From: Diploscapter coronatus
Lineage: Eukaryota > Nematoda > Chromadorea > Rhabditida > Rhabditidae
Length of the DNA: 64,000 nucleotides
Assembly: GCA_964036155.1 (NCBI GenBank)
Contig: OZ038423.1
Location: forward strand, 40,377,249 to 40,441,248
Direction: 5' to 3'
The notes beneath the pieces were generated by a model. That model was not told the origin of the DNA. It did no database searches and saw only the letters and a program-made list of their open reading frames with translations. How positions within the stretch are numbered: the first letter of the stretch is position 1; each line of letters starts with the position of its first letter. Shown in pieces: positions 14,501-26,500 of the stretch. Made by a program: the position numbers and the translations under genes.

Positions 14501-17500
14501 ATTTGGATCTTCAGGTGATCGAAAAAGTGGAGACTCGACGTGCAGAAGTGGAGGAGAGACATCGAGTGACCACTGCAGCTGCAAACAAAATTGGCATTGC
14601 CGAGGCAACTCTGATAAGGATTGAAGCGGAATTGGCTGACATCGAGAAGGACAGCCGAGGGCTCAGGGAAGTCATTCAGGCACTTGAACTGACCAGACGC
14701 AAATTGGCTGCTAATGAAACGGAAAGAAAGGAAGCTGGTTAGAAAATTTGAAATATTCTAATTTTTAAGGTTAACGTTAAACTTACTTTGCTCCCCAATA
14801 GACATCGATAAGATTCTGTGAGGATACTTCGCATTGTTCTCTTTCAATTTGACATAAATTTGAAGTTCAATTGCCATTTTTTCGCAGTGAGCAATCAAAA
14901 TAACGATCACTTGGATTTTATCTCCTATCAGAAAGACATTTTGCTTTCAGAAAGAGCGGCAGAAAAGATGCTGACTTTGGAAGACAATGTGCCCGAGCAA
15001 GTGGTCAACTCGACTCGGACTCGAATCCGAAGTCTGGCAGAGAAGTCGAAGGGACTGGCTGAGAAGATAGAGGATGAACTGAGCTGTGCGAGGAAGGAAC
15101 ACCGGAGAACCCTGCAGAGTGAGCCATTGAACTGAGTGAATGAGTGAATGAAATATGAGAGGACTCTAACTGAAAACAATGCAAGGGCTCTGTGACTGGG
15201 TGATATTGTGGGTATGAGCGAGTGTTGCAAGATACAGATCCTAGGTCCTTCATATTTCGCTCATTGTAAGACAGATTACTTACTACTTTTTAAAAAGCTC
15301 ATTATCGACCAATTTTTTCCTATTTTTCTAGAAATCCCTCGAAGTTCATCCAATTCATTGACCGCTTATCATTTTAATTACTTTTCTCATCTATCACCGA
15401 TTTTGCTTCTCAAAGTGGACGGATTCTTCAGGAAATTCCTTCTAGGATTATCACTGGAATCTAATTTTGTGGATCTTCTCAAAATCTTCTAGAAGAGGAA
15501 AAGATATGCTATTCTGCAAGCCCCGAGATTTTCTATCTACTGTTTATTTGTGTGGGCTTTTCCACAGTTAACCAGTAGGAGAGTGGCATGTTTTCTACCG
15601 ACTCTTGAAGATCTGCGCGAATAGAGTCTGTGTGATATGGAGAGAGGGGAAAGATAAGATGGAAAGTGCTCACGTAAAGAGGATTTATTGACTGCAGAGA
15701 GACAGTCTTGTGACTGTGACTGATCTGTTCATTCACATATTGTCTAATTGTATAATTCAGAAGCAATAAGCGACGAGGAGCGGCTGCTAGAGAAACTCCA
15801 GCAGTGCATCGAGGCATCCGAGAAGGCCACTGACGCTGAGGAATTCTGCGAGCATTTGGACGTGAGTCGAGATGTTTTATCTAATTTTATTTATTGGAAT
15901 AGTGTATAGGCTCTTAGCTAACCCCTATACTTTTTCGTATCTAGCGATTCCAAATGGGGTCTTCAGTATTAGTGTACTATTCCCATATTGCATTTCGAAA
16001 GATATATTATATCTTTACATTCCGAAATCTGAAATACTCGACCATTCATTTTTGTGTCGCGATGTGGAATTGATTGCAAAAATCGTTCTGTGCCATTTGG
16101 AAATTCACTCAAACTCGAAGATCTTATACTCACTTCTTTCATGCAAAAATGGCTGCGTTTTTATAAAAATGCAAAAAGCTACGAAGAAATGACGTATATT
16201 TTCTCGATGAACTCGATTGATCGCCCACAGCTGGACTGAACTTTTTGCTCTTCCTCTTTCCTTCCTTATTTTTGTCCCTTCCCTTCGTCTTTTTCCTTCT
16301 TCTCGCTTCCCGATCACAACATCGACTTTCTGCTTATGCTCTGCTCTTCTGCTTCTCCATTTCATGTCATTTCGATCGCATTGCAATTTGTCTCATTCAC
16401 TGATTAATTGATCCCGACTCATTCTATTCCGACCTTTGAAAATCAAGTATTGATCTCGAAGATCTTTCTAAGAATCTTCAATATTTGAACCCGATGAAAA
16501 ATGTTGCATTTGTATTAATGAAATTTATTTTTTACTACTGTTCACAAAATTAGCTAAATATTTTCGTTTTGATTTATTTAGTCTTTTCAGGCGCTCGAAA
16601 GTCTGCTAGAAAAGGTGACTGTGCAGAGTGTTGAACTGGAGCAGGCCACTGCAGACATGGACGAGCCTTTCCAGAGGGAAAATGTGGCCAAACTTGCCGC
16701 CAACAAGGAGAAAATGACTGCTAAGTGAGAACTGACTTTCCTTCTCAAAGCAATGAAACAACCAAATTGCAGGGCTCGCGATCGAGTCGTCGCACTCACG
16801 AAGGCTGTCGAAGAATGCGAGAAATTCGAGAGAAGCATGGCTGAATTGCAGGTAATCTTTTTTGGATTTTTATTAAGTTTGGACAATGTCAAGTTTAAGT
16901 CATAGATTTTCGATAGCTGTACTCCACAATAAAATTTCGACTTCTCAAAACTCGACTCACAAAAACCCGTAAATTTACCCCCCAGAAAGAAAGTATCTTT
17001 TGGAGAGAGAAAAAGAAAATATGACATGCTTTCTTTTTCTTTCAATATGATCCGCTATTTTCTGCGGGTATTTGCGAAGCAACTATTGAGAATCTGATAA
17101 AACAGTCAGAACACTATTCTCCATCAAATTTTCCTTCTGAAAACGCATTTTGATACAAGATTCCCATTGGTGATTATTTCGTTTTCAGAAATGGGCGGCT
17201 CATATGGGTCCCTTGCTTTCTTCTCGCAGAGCTTCAGATATCACCGCTTCTGATGTGCCCCAGGAATACAGAGTTAGTCTTCTTAGGATAAAATATTTCC
17301 TGCATAGTACAATTTCGTCTTGTCTTCTCTTCTTTTGCATTTGACTTCTCTGCATTCGATTTTGGCATTTAAATCTACTTCTTCTTGGAATCAAAGCATA
17401 CTTTTGCTTGATGATCTTTCGAAGTTCTATTTTAATGAAACTCCTAAAGTTTGATCCTTCCTGAATTCAAAGCCTCTATCTATCTGATTCATTTCTGAAA

Positions 17501-20500
17501 TTCTCCAGAACCTGTCTGATTCGAAATCGGAAGTCCAAGTGAGTTTGACTTTTGCCGATTGAATTTCGGCTGCAAGCAGCATTTCATTTCCAACTCGATT
17601 AGTTAGAGCCTGCTACTGATTTGATTGATTCCGATAATTTTTCGTCAATTTCCTAATCGATTGACTGAGTTTCCGCATGATTCTAATCAATTTTATCGAG
17701 ATTTTGTTATGGTTCTACAATTTTGGATTGCAACGTTTCGATGATTTGAGTTGATAATTTTTCATTTTCTAAACGAAATATTTAAGTGAGGAATGATGCA
17801 TAATTTTGCATGGAGATGATGTAATCTTTGAATAGTTTTGACTAACTTCTTTCTTTCAAGAATGATTTGACCAATTTAGGAAATATCGAAGGAATTCAAA
17901 CAGTGGGAAGAGACTATGGCCAACCTAAACAAGTGGCTGAACGAAGGCGAAAGGAGGGACAACGAACGACTCAGAGCTCAGTACGAACATGCTACGGTAA
18001 AAATAAAATAAAAGCGGTATAAAAGTAATATTTCGAAGTTGCAGATAACTTTCAACGAACTTCGAACGAAGTTCAACGAATTCAAGCAGCCAAAGACATT
18101 CGAGGAGAAGCTAGAGAGGACCACTGCAAAGTTGCATTCCATCGAGAACTCGATCGATGAATTGACTGGTACAGTTTATTCATTTTCAAAATGTTGAGCT
18201 CTAAAATAAATCCAAGTCCGAATAATAACAACCTCTTGTTGCAGGAATCAAAGCCTCAGATGCAGGTGACGGGGCTGTGATCGCAGGCAGAATTGCGAGG
18301 GATTTGAAGGAAATCGATGAAGATCTGAAGAGTCTGCTGCAGGGCAATGAGAAGCTGAAGGAGGAGGGCATCATTGACAAACTTACTGCTAAGGACATAC
18401 AGAACAAGATACAACAGCACAGGAGGAACACTAAGGAATTGGGCATTGTGAGTTTGAAAATTTCATTAACTTTTTCAACAATTATTTTTCTTTATACCGT
18501 TTTTCATGCACATCTGGCCCCGACTTCCATATTAGGCGAGTTTTTGGCATAATTTGGTTCGAAAGTTAGAGAAGGAGAAAGAATGAAAAGAAACGAGAAA
18601 AATAAGAGCCAGGGCCAGATTTGGACGAAAAGCAGTACATCGAAATATTCTGAATTTATGAAGAGGACTGAAATGATGAAATGAATTTGAGAGAGCTGAA
18701 GAAGCTGTGGAAAGATTGGAAGACTGTTCTGAAATGTGGAAGCGATGCAGGGAAGAGGCTGCGGAAATGGACCTGTGGCTCGACAAGATGGAGAACAAAT
18801 TGGGCGAGTATGAACGAGAAGAAGCGGTATGACTTTTAAATCATCATCCCTTTTTAGTTCATTGCTATTGAAACTTTAGAAGTCCAATTTTTCTTATTTC
18901 TTCAAGGTATCTCCTACGCTTAGACATCTATGTCAAATTTGTTAAAACACATGAATATTGAATACCTTGACATTGACAACTTCAGAAATGTATAAACGCG
19001 TCCTTGCCGACTTTTGTTACAAAATTGGATTCCCCTTCTTTCAGACAGCGAACGAAGGAGCAGTCGAATCAATGATGGCCGAGTGGAATCGTAATGAGGC
19101 AGCAATCAAGAGTATCGACCAGCTCGAAAGCACGCTCAAGTTCGCCATTTTCTAATCAGAATTGGAGACAATTGAATGGTTGCAGAGAAAAAGGAGTGTC
19201 GATCGATTCGGTTTACATGGAAAGGAGACAGAGGGCAGATGCATTGAAGAGGAGACTGGACAACTGGAATCTAGCTCAAAGGGAAATGGAAGAGGACGAT
19301 GAGGATCTGCTCTTACAGGTCGATCAACTACAAGCCAAGATTTCCGGCAAACTCGATAAGGTTGGCTGATCTACACTCTAAATTTTGTTTGTCGTCTTTT
19401 CTACTTTTGTAAAATAATAACTAAAATTGTCGTTTTCAACTGCAGTTCTCACTTTACCGAAATATTGGGGGGTAGTTTTCAAATTGAAATGGCTTGAGCA
19501 GGAATATGGCCTTCATTTCGAAGTGATAAACGAACAGTATTGCTGTGTGGTAAATTCTATCACGCTAAAAATGAATCATCTACTGAAAAAACGAATTATC
19601 CTATTTTCAGCTAGAAGACAAACCAGTCGAGGAAATCGCCCGAACCCTTTCTCTGCTTCGAAACGATCGAGACAGACTTTCGTCTCGAGCGAGAAGGCTC
19701 GCTGCAAGAAATCCCCGATTGGCACATACGAAACCGATGGACGACATTCAGAATAAGTGGAAAGAGTTGGAGGGAAAATTGCACGAGGTGAGAAGAATGA
19801 AAATGCTACTACTTGAGGTAGAAAATATGATTTTTTTTTTAAAACCTCGAAATTTGCTACCTAATCTCAAGTACCACTTAAATGTTTCTTATCATAAAGC
19901 GATTGAACTGCTGGTTTCAGGCAACCCCGATCTTCACTCCGCCCTCCGCTGAATTGGACGAGTCCTCCCCGTTCGCAGACAAAGTCAGCCAATTGTCGAA
20001 GAAGTTCGAAGCCGCCTCTCGCCTGTTCGATTTCGACTCCTCGCCCGTGGAGTCGCCTTCCACATACAAGCAGAGGGCTGCTGCGATCGAGTCCTTCCTG
20101 GCCTTGTCCAAACCCATACTCGACAGAGTGCTCAAGGAAGGAAGGAGGCTGGCTGACAGTGGCAGGATGGAATTGAGCACGCACAAGGCCATCGAGCAGT
20201 TGGATGAAATCGCTGATCAGGTGCGAAATTCATTTTTATTTAGTGAAGATCAGTCTAAAATTGGGATTTTTTTTTTTTAAATTCATCTTCATTGAGTTTC
20301 CCAATTTTAATATCTGGATTGCCATAGAAAAACTTTGAAGAGATATGCTAAAAAGCTAGTGAACTTCTGAAATTATTTAAAAAATGTATTCAAATATCCA
20401 TCATTGTAGGTTGATAGATTGGAAGAGCAATGCGAGATGCACAACGACAAGGCAGATGCCCTGGAGCATCAGCACGAGACACTCGTTGCTGATGTCGGCA

Positions 20501-23500
20501 GAATGGAGGAAGTTCTCGATAAGCTATTGGCCAGGGATTTGAATGATGCTAAAATTGCTGAGGTAACAATCAAATTTGCATTTTATTGAATATTCTTGTT
20601 ATTTTGAGGCAACTCGAAAGGACCTTCTCGAAAGAGACACTCAGCTGACAGACATCTCGAGCAGAGCTGCACAGATCCATCAGCAATTGCCTGGCAAATC
20701 AGGCCTGACCAGGGATGCAACTCTCGACAGAATGAACGAGAAAATCAGCAGATTGGAGGAGAAACTGGCAAGGACCGAGGTTGACAGACAGAAATCGGAG
20801 CAGACACAGGGACAAGTAGACAGCTTCTACAGACTCTCGCCTGACAGAGTCAGCATGGGCAGTTCCGCTCCTCTTGGTCAGTTTTATTCGTAGAAATGAA
20901 CTTATTCGAATAATAAATTGGTAGAAAGGTATCAAATGCGGCAAGACGATCTTTCGAAAGTAGGAATAAGAATCGATGTTCGAAACTCAATCTCACTTCT
21001 GAAGGAAACATCTTTTCTGGAAGAATAAAATTCACTATCTTCATTATTTTGTTATTGAGGACGAAAAAGCATTGATGATCCTTCGTCAATGAGCTTATTT
21101 CCAATCTATTTTCAGCAATGGAAGCCTACACGACGGGAGGCAGTACAACGGAAGAGGAATCTACAGTTCGATATTACGAGCCTATCAAAATGCCCACTGC
21201 AGGCACATCCTCAGAGAAGGACACTTCTGCTCCATCGACTTCCCCTGTTCCCGCTGAAAGGAGGAAGAAGACCAGGAAGGAGGAAGAGGAGAGACCTATT
21301 GAAGTGAGGAAGGTCGAGACTGAGCCCGAGATGATCATGACCAAGAGCATGGGGGTCGATCCTATGGAAAAGGTAGATCTATTCTTCTCCTTTATTCTAA
21401 AGCTATGAGCAGGAAGAAAGTGAATATTTTAATCACAAGGGTGTTCAAGACAGATTTTTGAGATTTCAAAAACATAGAAATTTGAAATAGAAAGATAGAC
21501 TTTCTAAACTTCACGATAACAAACAGAATTAACCGAAATGACTAAATACGAAGCGGAAATGTTATATACACCCTTGCTCATCACAGAGGAGTTGAAAAGC
21601 CGTTTTTAATTCGATCTTTAGGTGTACGCGGATTTGGATGAAATCGAAGAATCGATCGCCTACAACGAAGAATTCCCGATGGAAAATGTGACTGGAATGA
21701 CAGAGAAGTTCGCTGGAATGAGGCAGGCACTGAAAGGGGCAGAGAAGAAGGTGGAGGAGAACGAAATGACTCTCGACATGCTGCATGTCGAACATACCAG
21801 AGAGGTACTGCTATGAAATTTAAAAAAAAATACTATAGCGAGTAGTAATCTGGAACCGAACGATCATTTTTATCATGAAGCGCGGATATACTTTACATTA
21901 TTGATAGTTATGAGATTTAACAGACATGTAAGAGACTCTAAGACTTACATGTCTGTCAAATTTCAAGAAAATGCGTCCATGAAGAATAATTTAATCGAAT
22001 TTTAACATGCATAATTGGTTCCAAACTTTTGCTCTCCGCTGTATAATACTTCATAATAAGATATTTGTTGAAACTTCTTTAAATTTAGTGAATTTCATAG
22101 AAAATATCTAATTCTTGCATCTTTCGGCGACTTGAAAGGATCGGTAAAAGCAAAAAGAATTATTTAGGACAGCAATTCTAAAGTTTTTCTTGTTTTTATT
22201 GAATTTTACGACTTTACGATTCATTACATCAGAAAAAAAACATCGATTTGTTGTGTTCAGCGAATCGAGTCACTGGGAAAAGACATCGAAGCAAGAATGG
22301 AGAGGAACAGACAGCACAGACAGGAATGGAACGAAGCTGACAGGGCCATCGAGGAGGCTGGCAAACAAGTCACAGAGGCTGAGCACATGCAGTTCGACAG
22401 GGAAGCAGAGAGTACAATGAGAGAGTAAGTCATTGTTTTCATTATCAACTCATTTTATTTTTCTCGATATTTTGCTTCAGTTTACTATCAAAATTGTATA
22501 CATTTACCCTAAATTAGAGGCAAATTTTCGAAATTATTATTTTTCTCTAAAATAATCAATTAAGATCGCGCCGTTATGATTTATGTTTTTCAAAAAAAAA
22601 TTCAGTTGCGAGCAGAAAGTGTGCAATGCTGTTCGACATCAGGCGTCGATTCTGAATCGATTGGAAGAGAATGGAGAAACCGCAACTGCACTGAAGGATA
22701 GAGTGAAAGGAATCGAGGAGAGATACAGGAATGTGCTGAGGAGAATGAAGGAAGTGCAGCAAAAGGAACAGGCCGAGAGGATTGATGAACAGGGACTCAG
22801 ACAGGCTGTTAGGCAGATCGACAATTGGTAGGGAAGACGGAAGAAATTTGATAGAATAAAAAATGTCTAGAAAAGAAATTCACGGCTAGAGATAGAGATA
22901 AATGTCAAAGTCGAACTTTTTTTTAATTTTCACATTAGGTCAAAATCAAGTTCAATACTTTTTCCTTATTTTCATTTTGCAAAGAAATGATATTTGTAGG
23001 TGCGATGAAATGGACAAAGTCCTGCGTTTGTCCCCGAACCCTCTCGATCCGACTGGAGTCGAAGAGACTTTCAGTGCGATTGCAAAGGGACAAGAGGAAG
23101 TCGTCACGAGGCAGAATTTATCCCATCATTACCCAAGAAGTTATAATGGTTCAGGAAAAACGAAATGGTCACTTTGGAAACGGCGAAGGATTTGTTCATC
23201 GAGCAGAAGGACGCGAGCAAAGATGCCAAACACGACATCAGAAGAGGAATTTCCGAGGCTGCCAAACGGGTTGCTGATGTAAGCAACTTGTTTCATTTTT
23301 CTCAGATTTTCAATGCAATTAAAAATGTTTTTTCAATCAAGATGATCAATAACCGTTGTATCACTTGTGCACACTTTTGTAATATTTACGCTTATCAGTG
23401 AAGTGATGGCGTCAAACCTCTGATAACGATAGAAATATCATCTTTGGCATTAAACCTATTTTAGATTCGCAGCGATCTAGGCGACCGGCGATCTCGAATC

Positions 23501-26500
23501 GAGAAGCAGCGCACTGAATGCGAAGTGTTCTGGCTGCAAATCGAGCAGATCGGGAGGGAGACGGGACAGATGAACCAGGCCATGAACAGAATGCAGGAGG
23601 CTGTCCTCTACACGCCTGCTTCCATTCCTGCAATCAGGGAGCAGGCTGACAGACTCAGGGATCAGGTCGATTTGGTAACATTTAACCATTCGTTTACAGT
23701 ATGGGGAATTCCATAAAAAAACATTTGAAGTCACCATTGAAAGTGATGAAGGTTGAAAGACTAATTTTCGGAGTCATAACTTATCACAATTCGAGTGAGT
23801 TGTGCATAAAGATTCAAGTCTCTCTATCATTTTGGTGCACGTCACACCATTTATGATACACGTCGCCTTCAGTCAACATTCGTTCACTTAGTTTTCACAA
23901 CTTTGGTGCATTCGCTGGAAGATTTTTCATACCATCAAAACCTATAATTTCAGGTGAAGGCCAAAGTGAAGGCAGCGAACGAAAGACATCCAAAACTGGC
24001 AGGTCGAAATGCTCGGAAAGTGGTGGAAGTGTTGACGCAGGCGGCTGCTGCAATAGCCAGGGCGTTCAATCTGAGGGAGACTGAAATGGCGCAAAACACT
24101 AATGGACATCACATCAATACACATGATAGTGATTCACACTCGAAGTGAGTTGAAAAGTTCTTTAAGAATCATTAGATCAGATATTTTTCCGATCAAGTTA
24201 GTTTTTACAGTAGGCTTTTGTCATGCAGAACATATGAACAGGGCTTAAAGTGTTTAACGCTGACACTGAACACGACACTGATACTGCAGTGTCATCAGTG
24301 TCAGTGTCGCGAAAAATCTGAAGCCCTGCATATGAATGAATTTTCTAGGTCGAAGAGTTCTACAATCGATAGAATTCCTGAACGATCTGCCGTGCAGGGC
24401 AAGGAGAATGGATTCAGGACAGCGACAGACGAAGACACGACAGTGGATGTGATTGAGGAGATCGGCAGATTGGAGAGTGAATCGAGGAGTGAAAAGGAGG
24501 CTGAACGAAGGATGCGGAGAGGGCTGGACAGGATAGACAGAGACAGCGAAGAGACATCGCAACAGCCACAACTGAGTGCTCGGGATGAGGCACACAACCA
24601 GATGATGACAAACATGAAACACTGGATGACGGAGATGGAGAGGGATGCGGGCATGACTGTCGATCTGGCTGAGAGTCAGCAGATCAGGCAGATGTCACAT
24701 ACTGTTCATGTAGGTTTTCTTTTGCATTCCAATAAGACGAACAAATATATATTAGAGCAAAAAACGAATGTGTTATCGTTTCTCTCAAGATACAGAATGA
24801 TCAAATTATAGCCCTACCAAATAGAGTATAGAACCTTTTTGTTTTACCTATTTTTACAAGGATTTGATAGAAATCTTGACAGCAAATTTGTAAGCTTCAA
24901 GATATGCTTTCTTTGAACCAAGAAGATTTTATGATGAACATATTAGTCTATAAATATGGTCCATCTATTTATTTGCTGAAAGCCGGACAATTTCTTTCCG
25001 TCTGATGATAAAGATGCAAAAATTTGCCTATATCGTACTTTGCTTCATTCAAACTATAGGAAAATTTTCAGAACATCGCCGAACAAATGAAGCGCAAGAT
25101 CATGGAAGTCGTTGCTATTGAAGATAGCAGTGCAGACAGAGGAGTCAAAATGAAGGCTCATGAATTGGTGAGCAAAAATTGATGGAATTGCTTGGTTATT
25201 GAGAAGATTCCAGGCAGCTACAATGGATCGAATTCTGAAGCAGTGCGAGAGGAGACGCAATCAGCTGAATGTGATGGCTGCAGAGACAAGGCAGAATGAA
25301 ACTGGTATTGTTTTTTTAGAATTCTTAAAAATAGAAAAAAAAATCATTGCAATGAGATGCCAAAAATTGTTTGGATGATTTTTGAATTATAAAATTTTAG
25401 TTTTTATCTTTACTCAATTTTCTTTATCATTTCTTATTTCAGACCGTATCGAAATGGAGCTGTGGCTGCGCGAGGCAGAGCAAGTTGCCGAAGGAGCAGG
25501 CAAGCAAATGACTGCAGCTGCCTCTGTGGACGCTGTCAGGGAGGAACTGCAGGCTGTCGAGAAGATCATCTCCGACTTGGATGAGAGGAAGATCCTCATG
25601 GCCAACATCAATGCTAAGGTAGCTACAAAATTTAACAATTTTCAATATGAATTTATTTAGGGCAACCAACTCCTCGACAATTATCCCAAGGACGAGGCTC
25701 ACAATCTGAGTCATCAACTGAGTCGACTGAATATGCGTTGGACGAAATTCAATGACACGTGAGTTTTTTTTGACTTTAAAATACGCCTCAGACGGTTTGT
25801 TCGAAAGATTATACTATTTTCGCTTTCTGAAAGGATTCACCCTTTGACAATGGCACTCCATTCGCATATTTTCAAGAAAAAATTCAGCCTTTCGAATAAT
25901 CTATTTCGATAATCATTAAAAACCCAAATATTTGGAAATTTTCTTTCAGTATCAGAGTGCGCCGTGCAGTACTGGATGCCTCCCTCCGTTCCCGTTCCGA
26001 TTTCCACACAGCCCTGTCAGAGTTCGAGGACTGGCTCAGCAGAATGCGAGACGAAGTCGAGGATTTGGAGGAAAAGACTGACAATATGCAGGCCATGAAG
26101 GACACTGCCAACAGAAAGGAGTGCATGCAACATAGCAGGGTAAGGCATTTTGTCGGTTTCATAATTAAATGAACGTTTTTTAAAAACTTTCTTTCAATCA
26201 CGGGATGATAGACCCTATTCTTTCGAAACGTCCTACGTTTATTTCCGAATAAATAAAAATTTTTTAAATTAATGAGTGAAATGAGCAATGGGCGCGCTCA
26301 ATTGCCAAAATATGTTCGATTGCGAGATACGTGCGTGTCCGTGAAGCGACTCAAATTCGAATGCTCGAAAAACGAATGTATAAGGTTTCTTATTCCGTAC
26401 AATGTGAAATTTCAAAGTGTTTATAATCAAGTATGAGTAATATCCGAGATTTTCAAACAGTGAATTCTAGCTGTCATTCATCTTTGATTACGGTTCTCCT

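Noticed and set aside
14802..14817. A 16-nt candidate dystrophin micro-exon between AG and GTGAGG
   Set aside because: Including it puts the next exon into a stop. Direct joining of 14737 to 14888 keeps phase and spectrin-like sequence.
16105..16386. Basic Arg/Lys/Glu-rich minus-strand frame inside a dystrophin intron
   Set aside because: It is the complement of a CT-rich intron tract and has no splice-supported neighbours.
18532..18798. Minus-strand Ser/Phe-rich frame
   Set aside because: Shadow of the dystrophin exon 18692-18826 and its Glu/Lys-rich coding strand.
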